Shown here piece after piece: positions 22,899-31,762 of a DNA stretch of 59,299 nt. The notes beneath the pieces are model-generated. The model did not search any database, was not told where the DNA came from, and saw only the letters and a program-made list of their open reading frames with translations. Both the position numbers and the translations under genes were made by a program. Each line of letters starts with the position of its first letter. The stretch's first letter is position 1. Location: contig CAYFPS010000018.1 of the NCBI GenBank assembly GCA_964345075.1, positions 1 through 59,299 on the forward strand. The letters run 5' to 3'. This DNA is from CAYFPS01 sp964345075 (GTDB lineage: Bacteria > CAIWAD01).

Positions 22899-25800
22899 CT
22901 ACTCGTCTTCGAGAATCGCCGCTGTACCGACCGTCTTCAGGTACATGTAATACAGCAGCGGAATCACGATCAGCGTCAGGCCGGTTGAGACAAGCACACC
23001 GGCGATCAGGCTGACTGCCAGACCCTGGAAAATCGGATCGAGGCAGATCACGCCAGCGCCCACCACCAGCGCGAGGGCCGTCAGCAGAATCGGGCGGAAG
23101 CGCACGGCACCAGCCTTCATCACAGCGTCCTCGAGCTTTTCACCAGACTGGACTTCCAGATTGATGAAGTCCACCAGCAGAATCGAGTTTCTGACGATGA
23201 TACCGGCCAGCGCGATAAAGCCGATCATGGAGGTCGCCGTAAAGAAGACTCCCAGCGCGCCGTGTCCGGGCAGAATACCGATCAGCGTCAGCGGAATGGG
23301 CGCCATGATGATCATGGGTGTTACAAAACTGCCGAACCAGCCCACCACCAGCACATAGATCAGGATCATCACCACGCCGAAAGCGATACCCATGTCACGG
23401 AACACCTCATAGGTGATGTGCCACTCGCCGTCCCACTTCATTGCGTAGCTCTGGCTGTTCTCGGGCAGGTGCGTGTTGAGAATCTCCAGCTTCTCACCCG
23501 ACGGCGTATCGATCGCCTCGATCTTCGGATTCATGTCCATGATGCCGTAGACGGGGCTCTCGGCGCTGCCGGCCACCTCGCCCAGGACATAGGTCACGGG
23601 CTGCAGATTCTTGTGGTAGATGTAGCTCTCGCGAGTTGAGTCTTCGATGCGCACCAGCTCGGCCAGCGGAACCATGCGACCATCGGCCGAATGCACCGTC
23701 AAGTCCAGCAGATCCTCAATGCGATTACGCTGTGCGCGATCAAGCTTCAGATGAATCGGAACCGGAGCACGCTCGAGCTCGACACGCAGCAGACCTGCAT
23801 CGGCACCGGAAAGGGCAACACGCAGCGTGCGCACAACATGCTCCACACTGATGCCTGAGCGAATGGCCTTTTCGCGATCCACCACCAGCTCGGCGCGCGG
23901 TGCCTTGTCCTCCACCAGCCAGTCCACATCCACGATGCCCTCGGTCTCCTCAAAGACCTGCATCACCTGACGGGCGACTTCCGTGCGGCCCTCATCATCG
24001 GGTCCATAGACTTCGGCAACCATCGTGGAGAGCACGGGCGGGCCGGGCGGAACTTCCGCAACCTTCACATTGACGCCATGGGCTTTGGCGATGGGCTCAA
24101 GCAAATGTCTCACGCGCTTGGCGAAGGCATGACTCTTCTCGCTGCGCAGGTGCTTGTCCACCAGGTTGACCTGAATGTCGGCAACATTGCTTCCCGTCCT
24201 CAGGAAGTAGTGACGCACCAGACCATTGAAATTGAAGGGGGCGCTGGTACCAACATAGACCTGATAGTCCGTGACCTCCGGCAGATCCGTGAAGACCTGA
24301 GCCAGATCACGAGCCGCTGCGTTGGTGCGCTCCAGCGTGTAACCTTCCGGCGCGTCAATGACGATCTGCACTTCACTCTTGTTGTCATAGGGCATCATCT
24401 TGACGAGCACGGCGCGCATGGGCACCAGAGCCATTGATCCCAGCAGCAGCACGATCACGATTCCCAGAACGCTGTAGCGCACAACGGGCTTGTCGATCAT
24501 CGGACGCATCAGGCCCGAATAGATCTTGTGCATGCGGGTTTCTTCTTCGGTCTCGTCGAAGTGCTGGTGTCCCCCGCCTTCTTCGCCCTTCTTGCCACCG
24601 GCATTGAAGAGGCGATAGGTCAGCCACGGTGATACAATAAAGGCCACCAGCAGACTGAAGAACATGGCCGCAGAAGCATTTACCGGAATCGGACGCATGT
24701 AGGGGCCCATCAGGCCGGAGACAAAGGCCAGCGGCATCAGGGCAGCGATCACGGTAAAAGTGGCCAGAATGGTCGGATTACCGACTTCGTCCACACCAAA
24801 GATTGTGGCGTGTTTCGCGTTCGTCCATTTCAGCTGATAATGCCGGTGAATGTTTTCCACCACCACAATGGCGTCATCCACCAGAATGCCGATCGAGAAG
24901 ATCAGGGCGAAGAGTGTAACACGGTTGAGCGTGTAGCCGAAGAAGTAGCTGGCCGCCAGGGTCAAGGCAAGTGTTACGGGCACGGCCACCAGCACAACCA
25001 CGGCTTCCTTCTTGCCCAGCATGATACCCATCAGGATCACAACACTGATGGTGGCCAGCCAGACGTGGAAGATCAGCTCATTGGACTTCTCCTCTGCCGT
25101 AAAACCGTAATCGCGGGTCTTTGTGATACGCACATCGCCGGGAATGATCTTGCCCATCTGAGCATCAATGATCGCGTCGATGTCGGAGACCAGCTCAACG
25201 GCGTTGGTGCCGGGCTTCTTGGAAATGCTCAGCGTGACGGCAGGTGTGTCCATGCCAACCCGCTCGATGCCCTTCTCCGGCGCAGCCGGGCCCGTTCCCA
25301 TCCAGACATACTGACTGGGCTCTTCCGGGCCGTCGGTCACGGTGGCCACATCGCGGATGTAGACGGGGCGTCCCATGTAAACGCCGACAACCGTGTTACG
25401 CACGTCCTCGGCCGTTCTCAGGAAGCTGCCCACATGCACGTCGATCTCCGAATCCAGGCTGGAGACACTACCTGCAGGCAGACGCCAGTTGGCACCTTCA
25501 AGCGCCATGTAAGCCTGAAGAATGGATGCATTGTAAGAGGCCAGCTTGTTCTTGTCGAAGGTCAACTGCACAACGCGCTTCTGTCCACCGATCACGTGTG
25601 TCTGTGCGACACGATCATGGCGTGTGACAAGCGTGTTCAGCTCTTCGGCCACTTCTCGCAGCTCGCCCGGCGACTTGCCCTCTCCCCAGAGCGTATACGA
25701 AGCGGCGGGCACATCGTCGATAGTGACCAGCTTGACCAATGGCTGCATGGCACCTGCCGGCATGCGGTCCATGGCGCTCATCAGCTTGGTGTGAACACGA

Positions 25801-26204
25801 AGTGCCGCCTGATCGGGATCGGTTCCCACCTTGAAGCGCACGATCACCATGCCGCCGCTAGGCATGGAAGTGGAATAGACATACTCCACATTCTCGATCT
25901 CGTAAATCAGCTTCTCGGCCGGAAAGATAATCCGCTGCTCAACTTCCTTGGCGGTTGCGCCGGGGAAGCCGAACATCACATCAACCATCGGCACCTTGAT
26001 CTGGGGTTCTTCTTCACGCGGTGTTACAAGCACGGTGAAGGCGCCCAGCAGCAGGGCCGCCACCACAAGCAGTGGCGTCAGTTTGGAATCAAGAAAGGCT
26101 CCCGCAATCTGACCGGACACGCCGATCTTGCGGCGACTCATCTTGACGCGAAGCGCTTCACGCTGCGTCTGAGCCAGGCCCGTATTCTGGTTTTGTTCGC
26201 TCAT
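22899..26204 (-). CDS. RND efflux transporter permease (AcrB/CusA superfamily)
   Basis: An 1101-residue inner-membrane pump. Helix 1 (LTPLLVVAALLLGAFTVLV) follows a 40-residue cytoplasmic start. 'FSIGILVDDAIVVVENIHRH' carries the paired Asp of proton transfer in helix 4, and 'FIALAGIIVRNSILLVDFI' is helix 10, where Arg-Asn stands at the place of the Lys-Asn of AcrB. A long central insert is rich in acid and His (GGGHQHFDETEEETRMHK) and could bind metal. The 'PREEEPQIKVPMVDVMFGFPGATAKEVEQ' opening is typical of the HAE-like group in FCB bacteria. It works with the adaptor and TolC genes upstream. Substrate is unknown; ArsR and Cys-rich partners suggest metals or thiol-reactive compounds. Confidence 0.92.
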   Translation of the reverse strand: MSEQNQNTGLAQTQREALRVKMSRRKIGVSGQIAGAFLDSKLTPLLVVAALLLGAFTVLVTPREEEPQIKVPMVDVMFGFPGATAKEVEQRIIFPAEKLIYEIENVEYVYSTSMPSGGMVIVRFKVGTDPDQAALRVHTKLMSAMDRMPAGAMQPLVKLVTIDDVPAASYTLWGEGKSPGELREVAEELNTLVTRHDRVAQTHVIGGQKRVVQLTFDKNKLASYNASILQAYMALEGANWRLPAGSVSSLDSEIDVHVGSFLRTAEDVRNTVVGVYMGRPVYIRDVATVTDGPEEPSQYVWMGTGPAAPEKGIERVGMDTPAVTLSISKKPGTNAVELVSDIDAIIDAQMGKIIPGDVRITKTRDYGFTAEEKSNELIFHVWLATISVVILMGIMLGKKEAVVVLVAVPVTLALTLAASYFFGYTLNRVTLFALIFSIGILVDDAIVVVENIHRHYQLKWTNAKHATIFGVDEVGNPTILATFTVIAALMPLAFVSGLMGPYMRPIPVNASAAMFFSLLVAFIVSPWLTYRLFNAGGKKGEEGGGHQHFDETEEETRMHKIYSGLMRPMIDKPVVRYSVLGIVIVLLLGSMALVPMRAVLVKMMPYDNKSEVQIVIDAPEGYTLERTNAAARDLAQVFTDLPEVTDYQVYVGTSAPFNFNGLVRHYFLRTGSNVADIQVNLVDKHLRSEKSHAFAKRVRHLLEPIAKAHGVNVKVAEVPPGPPVLSTMVAEVYGPDDEGRTEVARQVMQVFEETEGIVDVDWLVEDKAPRAELVVDREKAIRSGISVEHVVRTLRVALSGADAGLLRVELERAPVPIHLKLDRAQRNRIEDLLDLTVHSADGRMVPLAELVRIEDSTRESYIYHKNLQPVTYVLGEVAGSAESPVYGIMDMNPKIEAIDTPSGEKLEILNTHLPENSQSYAMKWDGEWHITYEVFRDMGIAFGVVMILIYVLVVGWFGSFVTPMIIMAPIPLTLIGILPGHGALGVFFTATSMIGFIALAGIIVRNSILLVDFINLEVQSGEKLEDAVMKAGAVRFRPILLTALALVVGAGVICLDPIFQGLAVSLIAGVLVSTGLTLIVIPLLYYMYLKTVGTAAILEDE

Positions 26205-26213
26205 CGTACTCTC

Positions 26214-27281
26214 CTAGCGGGCCTGGATTGGTGTTCCATCAGCGATCGGAGCCTTCAGCTCACGGATCACACGGTCGCCGCCAGTAATACCGGTCAGCAC
26301 TTCCACCATCTCGCCATTTTCCTTGCCCAGCGTCACGGCACGAGTGCGTGCAACATTCTGACCGTCTACCACTGTCACCAGGCTGAGGCCGCCTGCCTGA
26401 TAAACCGCGCTGGTCGGCACATAAAGGTGCTGGCGCTCTTCGCCCGGAATCACGGCGCGTCCGCTGATGCCGCTCATCAGCTGATCAGCATCCAGATCGA
26501 CCTTGACCATGAAGGTGTGTGTGGCCATGTCGGCGGCAGGAACGATTTCTGTCACACGACCGGTGAGCTCACCCAGATCGCTGCGGCTGTCAATGGTCAC
26601 GGGCAGCTGCTGGCCGATCCGCAGGAAGCCCACATCGCTTTCACGCACGGTCAGCCAGATCTTGCGGCCGGTCATGCTCTGCAGGCGGACCAGCGGACGA
26701 CCCGGTGCGCAGAGATCGCCCAGGTTGACCATCTTCTCCACCACGACGGCGTCAAAGGGAGCCTTGACCAGTGACTCATCGGCAACGCTACCGGCAGCAC
26801 TCACTGCACCGGATGCCTGTTCGACTGCGCCCTTGGCCTGCTCGTACTGCATGCGGGCCATATCCAGTTCAAGCTCCGAGCAGGACTCCTTCTCGAAGAG
26901 CTTCTGAAAGCGTTCGTAGTTGCGCTTGGACAGCGACAATGCGGCCTCGGCCTGCGCCTTGGCGCCCTGGGCCTGAGCCAGCTGTCCGTGTGACAAATCC
27001 TGCTGAATCTCAAGCAGTGTATCACCATTGTTGACGCGATCACCGGCTGCCACATGAACGGCCACCACCGGGCCCATCGCGCGGCTGGAGAGGAATGTCT
27101 CACGATCCGGCATCACAAAGCCGGTCACTTCAATCAGGCGTGCTTCGCTGTCCGCCTCTACCTTCACCAGCGAGGCCGACACCGGGCTGCGATCCGGCTT
27201 GACCGTCTCCGCTTCATGATTTCCGCAGCTCAGCATGAGGGCGGCAGCCACTCCGGCAATGAGTACGTGCTTCAGCTTCAT
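26214..27281 (-). CDS. RND efflux periplasmic adaptor lipoprotein
   Basis: A 355-residue membrane-fusion protein with a lipobox (LMLSCG, Cys 19). Barrel-sandwich half-motifs 'GPVVAVHVAAGDRVNNGDTLLEI' and 'APFDAVVVEKMVNLGDLCAPGRPLVRLQS' flank a coiled-coil hairpin (about residues 90-160). The beta-barrel and membrane-proximal domains follow ('LGELTGRVTEIVPAADMATHTFMVKVDLD'). It links the RND pump to the TolC channel. Gaps to its neighbours are 6 and 9 bases, so the three genes are one transcript. Confidence 0.92.
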   Translation of the reverse strand: MKLKHVLIAGVAAALMLSCGNHEAETVKPDRSPVSASLVKVEADSEARLIEVTGFVMPDRETFLSSRAMGPVVAVHVAAGDRVNNGDTLLEIQQDLSHGQLAQAQGAKAQAEAALSLSKRNYERFQKLFEKESCSELELDMARMQYEQAKGAVEQASGAVSAAGSVADESLVKAPFDAVVVEKMVNLGDLCAPGRPLVRLQSMTGRKIWLTVRESDVGFLRIGQQLPVTIDSRSDLGELTGRVTEIVPAADMATHTFMVKVDLDADQLMSGISGRAVIPGEERQHLYVPTSAVYQAGGLSLVTVVDGQNVARTRAVTLGKENGEMVEVLTGITGGDRVIRELKAPIADGTPIQAR

Positions 27282-27287
27282 GATTCC

Positions 27288-28718
27288 TTATTCCTCTGTT
27301 TCGTTGATTTCAACAATGTCCTGGCCGGCGGCGTGACGCAGTCGCCATGCTGCCAGATAGCTGTCGTAGCGGGCTACCAGCTCGCGCACCTCGGATTCGC
27401 GCAGGGCCGTTTCCGCATCCAGCAAGTCGATCATCTTGGCCACGCCTTCACGGAAGCGGTCTTCCACCACGCGCAGGTTTTCACGGGCCGCATCCAGCGA
27501 AGCGCTTGAGGCTTCGTGACGCAGCAGGGCCGCTTCGTAATCGCCATAGGCCTGCTGCACCTGCAGCTTGACGCCTTCCGTGAAGCGATCCACATCCTCG
27601 CGCCAGGCGCGTGCATTGTGGCGGGCCTGCGCAAAGCGGGCGCGGTCACTGCCACCCTTGAAGACATTGAAGGTGACAGCGGCCTTGATGGAGTAGCTGC
27701 CTTCTTCCGTGCCGAAAAGCGTGTCATCGTAGTAGTCGTAAGCGCCTTGCAGGCCGACCGTCGGCAGGAAGGCGGAAGCCGCCACATGCTGCTCCAGCTC
27801 GCCAGCCTTCAGCTGCTTGCGCGCGCCTTCAAGGTCCTGCCGCTCGGCCAGCGCAAGCCCGGTCCAGTAGTCCAGATCGTTATCCAGCAGGGAAGGCAGC
27901 AGGGGCATGCTTCCCAGATTGTGATCGGTGGACTGATCGATTCCCAGGTGGAAGTTCAGCGCGGCCAGTGCCAGGCGGGTTCCATTGTCGGCGCGTGTCA
28001 CCATTTCATCCATCTCGGCCAGATAGACTTTGGCGCGAAGAACTTCGCTGGAGACCAGAAAACCAGCCTCGTGATAGTCGCCGGCCATCTTCACATGGGC
28101 TTCCGTCGTGGACTGCGCACGCTTCAGGAGATCAAGAAACTCCCGCGCCTTGGCCAGATCGGTCCAGGCCTTGACCACATCGTAATCCACCTGCCTTGTA
28201 TCACGCTCGCTGCCCAGCTCGGTGGCATCAGCCATCAGATTGGCCTGACGAATGCGGTTGTAGATCATGCCACCGGTGAAGAGGGGCATCTCGGCCTGGA
28301 CGCGCGTGATGTAGGTATTCATCGGATCGGGATTAACCATCACATCGTTGTCCATGCCCATGGTATAAAGGGCACCCGTGGACGGGTCGGCTGTCATGCC
28401 AAAAGCCTGGCCCATCAGCCCGACAATGTCGTCCCGACGATTCATCATCAACCCGAAAACTTCACCCGGCTGCTCGGTGCGAATGGCAATGCCCATCAGG
28501 TCGACCTTGGGCATCAGATAGCCCAGCGCCTCCCAGCGCATTTCGCCCGCGCTTTCGGCGCGCGCCTCAGCGGCCTTGACCACTCGACTGTGCTCGCGGC
28601 CCAGACGAACGGCATCATCCAGACTCAGGCTCTCCGCGCCGGACACAAGGCTGGCGAGCGGCCCCAGTAGCAGGCTAAGCACCAGCGCCTTTGTCGCTGT
28701 CTGAACGTGGATCTGCAT
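27288..28718 (-). CDS. TolC-family outer membrane channel of the RND operon
   Basis: A 476-residue protein, the first gene of the efflux operon, with GGAGG before the ATG. A signal peptide (to about residue 28) precedes two OEP repeats, the first starting 'LSLDDAVRLGREHSRVVKAAEARAESAGEMRWEALGYLMPKVDL' and the second 'DYWTGLALAERQDLEGARKQLKAGELEQHVAASAFLPTVGLQGAY'. The region around 80-130 (MMNRRDDIVGLMGQAFGM) is a Met-rich insert that could meet metal ions. It forms the outer-membrane exit duct for the pump encoded downstream. Confidence 0.92.
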   Translation of the reverse strand: MQIHVQTATKALVLSLLLGPLASLVSGAESLSLDDAVRLGREHSRVVKAAEARAESAGEMRWEALGYLMPKVDLMGIAIRTEQPGEVFGLMMNRRDDIVGLMGQAFGMTADPSTGALYTMGMDNDVMVNPDPMNTYITRVQAEMPLFTGGMIYNRIRQANLMADATELGSERDTRQVDYDVVKAWTDLAKAREFLDLLKRAQSTTEAHVKMAGDYHEAGFLVSSEVLRAKVYLAEMDEMVTRADNGTRLALAALNFHLGIDQSTDHNLGSMPLLPSLLDNDLDYWTGLALAERQDLEGARKQLKAGELEQHVAASAFLPTVGLQGAYDYYDDTLFGTEEGSYSIKAAVTFNVFKGGSDRARFAQARHNARAWREDVDRFTEGVKLQVQQAYGDYEAALLRHEASSASLDAARENLRVVEDRFREGVAKMIDLLDAETALRESEVRELVARYDSYLAAWRLRHAAGQDIVEINETEE

Positions 28719-28749
28719 GGTTCCTCCAGTTGGATTCGGCTATATGACT

Positions 28750-28771
28750 CTATAACTATCGGGTAATATAG
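28750..28771. promoter_or_regulatory. Candidate ArsR operator and promoter of the efflux operon
   Basis: CTATA (28750-28754) and TATAG (28767-28771) form an inverted repeat with a 12-base spacer in an A+T-rich patch 32 bases upstream of the tolC start. A second TATAT lies at 28741-28745. ArsR/SmtB proteins bind imperfect A+T-rich 12-2-12 type palindromes over promoters, and an arsR gene ends this operon, so this is the likely autoregulation site. Confidence 0.4.
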
Positions 28772-28895
28772 CTGTTTATTTCACAGTGGCAAGCATTTTG
28801 AGGGGAAAATGAGAACGCAGACTCAATTTCTGCGAGTCGGAGGGGATGCTAAAGAAGGCGGCACCGGGCCAGGCCGATGCAAATCAACAGGATCG

Positions 28896-29483
28896 CTACT
28901 TGTCTTTCGACCAGATCCGCTTCAGGAAGCCTGCGCGACCAGAGCCGGTTTTGTAGCGATTGTAATGGTCAGGTTCTTTCAGGTAGAAACCCTGATGGTA
29001 GTCCTCGGCTGGCCAAAAGCGGCTTGCGGGGAGAATTCTGGTCACAACCGGCTTGTCAAAGGTCCCGGACAGCTCAAGGGCCTGCCGGCTGACTTCGGCA
29101 GCCTTGCGCTGCGCATCATTATGGTAAAAGACGGCGCTCAGGTACTGACTGCCCTTGTCGGCAAACTGCCCGATGGAATCGGTGGGGTCGATGTTCTGCC
29201 AGAAGACCTCCAGCAGTCGCTCATAACTGATCAGCTCCGGGTCGAAACTGATCTCAACCGCCTCATAGTGGCCGGTCTCGCCCGAGCAGACATCGCCATA
29301 GTCAGGATTGTCCACATGCCCGCCCGTGTAGCCACTTTGCACATCCAGAACGCCCTCAAGCTGCTGAAAGGGCGGTTCCATGCACCAGAAACAACCGCCG
29401 GCAAAGGTCGCCAGTTCATTCGCCATCACATCGCCTTTCAGGATTAAAGCCAGCAGAAGCCAACCCGGCAGCAGGGTCTTCAT
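28896..29483 (-). CDS. msrA: Peptide methionine-S-sulfoxide reductase MsrA, exported form
   Basis: A 195-residue protein with GGGGGAG before its ATG. The active-site 'FAGGCFWCMEPPFQ' has the catalytic Cys of MsrA, and 'GYTGGHVDNPDYGDVCSGETGHYEAVEI' is the substrate-binding block. The first 20 residues (MKTLLPGWLLLALILKGDVM) look like a signal peptide or anchor, so it may repair oxidised proteins in the periplasm. The usual length is 170-210 residues. It is a single gene just upstream of the efflux operon promoter; no msrB is seen nearby. Confidence 0.93.
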   Translation of the reverse strand: MKTLLPGWLLLALILKGDVMANELATFAGGCFWCMEPPFQQLEGVLDVQSGYTGGHVDNPDYGDVCSGETGHYEAVEISFDPELISYERLLEVFWQNIDPTDSIGQFADKGSQYLSAVFYHNDAQRKAAEVSRQALELSGTFDKPVVTRILPASRFWPAEDYHQGFYLKEPDHYNRYKTGSGRAGFLKRIWSKDK

Positions 29484-29773
29484 GCACTCCCCCTTTCTCG
29501 AGTCATGTTCGTTAGGGAATACATGACAATCAAGGGCTGAACGAAGAAGACGGACTTGGCACTGTTTGCTGGTGGGAAGACGATAAGAAGTGGGCAGGTC
29601 GGGGTTGATTATGAATAGCGGGTGGTTTCGCCCTCCACTCCGTCCCCCCCCCCGAGCAAGCTCGGGGGTTAAACTTTACATGCCTTTTTGTTCCCCGTAT
29701 GGCGTCCCGAACTCAGGAATTTTCCGCTGACTGTTCGCCGAGACTGACATGACACAGAAATAGGCCGGTGCCG
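29484..29773. other. Intergenic region, 290 bases
   Basis: It contains a hairpin CCCCGAG-CAAG-CTCGGGG at 29650-29667 in a C-rich run, without a good T-tract on either strand. No gene or clear promoter is visible apart from the msrA leader. Confidence 0.4.
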
Positions 29774-30463
29774 TCAGCTTCCCGCAACACGGTAAACCCT
29801 GGCGTTGATCCGCTTGCCAACCTGCTCAAGCAGACCTGCATGCAGATAGGTGTAACACAGTTTCTGGGCCAGATGTCTGGGAATGCCAGCAGCATTTGCC
29901 AGCTCCAGGGTGTCGAATTCCTGCGGAAGATCTGAAGGAAGCAGCTTGAGCCAGTCGCGACGACCGTGAAAGCGTGTCGCGTCAAAGATCTCCACCAGCC
30001 TGCGCTCCAGCGTACCCCAGCCCTTGCGCCGCCAGGACCGTCCACGAGCCTCCAGGCTGCGGATCTCGTCAATGCGAACGCTGATCACCTCCAGGCTGAA
30101 ATTGGGATGAAGCAAAACAGTCGGGATCGAGGTGAGTTCCTCGAAAATGTGATACACGCCGCGGGAAAGTGGTGATCGACGCCGTGATACAATGCGGCCG
30201 TCGGCACCTCCTTCGACCTTGACAATTTGTGTCTCACCGGCAAGAGGATAAACCAGGCGAAGACGGTACTCGGGAAGCAGGGCATCCAGTTTCTTTCGCA
30301 TCCGTCCGAAACTTCCGGTCTGGATCTCAACCAACTCGCCAGGCCGCACCAGATCGATCACATAATCGCCCACCGTCACTTCATGCTGATCACCGGGCTC
30401 GGCCAGCACTTCCTTCAGGGCCGCGTGCAGTGGGCCTTCACTTAAGGTTCCGATGCCGCTCAT
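29774..30463 (-). CDS. Hypothetical protein with a restriction-endonuclease-like N-terminal domain
   Basis: A 229-residue protein. The ATG at 30463 overlaps the MFS stop as ATGA. 'HEVTVGDYVIDLVRPGELVEIQTGSFGRMRKKLDALLPEYRLRLVYPL' has the layout of a PD-(D/E)xK fold: Asp in VIDLV, then E-x-Q in VEIQT, and a basic helix. The C-terminal half reads like a winged helix ('FDTLELANAAGIPRHLAQKLCYTYLHAGLLEQVG'). Proteins with this arrangement are common and uncharacterised. Translational coupling to a transporter is odd for a nuclease; it may instead be a regulator of it. Confidence is high for the gene, moderate for the fold. Confidence 0.75.
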   Translation of the reverse strand: MSGIGTLSEGPLHAALKEVLAEPGDQHEVTVGDYVIDLVRPGELVEIQTGSFGRMRKKLDALLPEYRLRLVYPLAGETQIVKVEGGADGRIVSRRRSPLSRGVYHIFEELTSIPTVLLHPNFSLEVISVRIDEIRSLEARGRSWRRKGWGTLERRLVEIFDATRFHGRRDWLKLLPSDLPQEFDTLELANAAGIPRHLAQKLCYTYLHAGLLEQVGKRINARVYRVAGS

Positions 30464-31692
30464 GCCTCGCGAAACTCCCTGATCAAAAATCCCGCCAAGC
30501 CGCAGGTTGCCCCCAGAATTGCAATGGCGGCAAAGATCACATTGATGGGGATCCACTCAGCAATCAGTCCGGTCAAGGCCACTGAAAGTGCCGTCAGCCC
30601 TGTAACGGCAACACCGATCATGCTGAAGACGCGGCCACGCATGGCCTCTGGCACAATGTGATGTACGAGTGTGGGCCGCGGTATGACGATCATGGGAATC
30701 ACCAGACTGTGCACGAAAAGCGTGATCCAGGCAGCGCTGAAACTCTTCACCCACAAAAGGGGCAGAAAGGTGATTCCGTCCAGCACAATACCCCAGAGCA
30801 GAATGCGGCTGTCCTGGATACTTCCGGCAAGGCGGTTCAGCAGCAGGCTTCCCGTCAGCATTCCTACGGCATAGGCCGTGATCAGCCAGGCGTACTGACT
30901 TGAGTCACCACCCAGAATCTCCTTCACAAAGAGCGGTGTACCCACAATGGCCGGGCCCATGATGAAGAGATTGTCCACAGCCGTAATCCAGAACAGAGCC
31001 AGCAGTCGTTTGTCGGCCACGACATAAGCCAGTCCTTCAGCGGCAAGCCTTAACGCATGACGAAACTCTTCTGTGAGCTTTTGTGCGCGCACATTTACTT
31101 CTGCTGTCTGCGCAAGTGGCTTGAGACGCCAGATGAACCAGGCCGAGAGTAGGAAACTCATGCCATCAACGGTAAAGAGATGCAGCTCGCCAGTCAGGGG
31201 AATCAAAAGCGCGGCAAGTGCGGGACCGGCCAGCAGCGCAAATTGCCAGCCGGATTGAATCAGCGTGTTGGCAGCCCGGAGTTCCCGTGTTTCAACCAAC
31301 TGCGGAATGATTGCATCACGGGCGGGATTGAAGTGCGCGGTGAAAATCGCCATGAAAAAGGTGATCAGTCCCAGCAGGAGTGGGCTTAGCTGACCCATGA
31401 AGCTGATCAGAGGTATCACAAGGACAAGCAGTGCCCGGGCCAGATCAGAGGCCAGCATCAGGCGGCGGCGATCGAATCGGTCGGCTAGCGCGCCTGCCAC
31501 AAGGCCAAAGAGCAAAACGGGCAGATAGCCACTCATCGCCACCAGACCCGTCAGGCTGCTGGAGCCGGTCAGCTCAAGCACCATCCAGATCAGGGCGATT
31601 TGAAAAAGGCTGTCGCCCGCCTGTGATACGACCTCGCCGATCCACAGACGACGCAACCCGCTTCGTGATCCGATCAGATGCATCCAGGACAT
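30460..31692 (-). CDS. MFS transporter (MFS_3 / EntS-like)
   Basis: A 410-residue inner-membrane protein with 12 predicted helices. The first motif 'LRRLWIGEVVSQAGDSLFQIALIWMVLELTGS' and the loop 2-3 signature 'GLVAGALADRFDRRRLMLASDLARA' are typical of the MFS_3 enterobactin-exporter-like group. I start it at 31692 (MSWMHLIG); the frame is open further up, but that part overlaps the divergent CotH leader. It probably exports a small molecule. The following nuclease-like gene overlaps it by 4 bases. Confidence 0.85.
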   Translation of the reverse strand: MSWMHLIGSRSGLRRLWIGEVVSQAGDSLFQIALIWMVLELTGSSSLTGLVAMSGYLPVLLFGLVAGALADRFDRRRLMLASDLARALLVLVIPLISFMGQLSPLLLGLITFFMAIFTAHFNPARDAIIPQLVETRELRAANTLIQSGWQFALLAGPALAALLIPLTGELHLFTVDGMSFLLSAWFIWRLKPLAQTAEVNVRAQKLTEEFRHALRLAAEGLAYVVADKRLLALFWITAVDNLFIMGPAIVGTPLFVKEILGGDSSQYAWLITAYAVGMLTGSLLLNRLAGSIQDSRILLWGIVLDGITFLPLLWVKSFSAAWITLFVHSLVIPMIVIPRPTLVHHIVPEAMRGRVFSMIGVAVTGLTALSVALTGLIAEWIPINVIFAAIAILGATCGLAGFLIREFREA

Positions 31693-31762
31693 GGCCCAAG
31701 GTACAAAGAAGCCGAGCTCAAAACGCGACTGGATTCCTATCTTCGTCAAAAGGAGTCCTGCC

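Noticed and set aside
24810..26774. Long plus-strand frame (654 codons)
   Set aside because: It lies antisense to the RND pump and adaptor, is very rich in His, Gln and Asp, and has no domain; it is a shadow of biased codon use.
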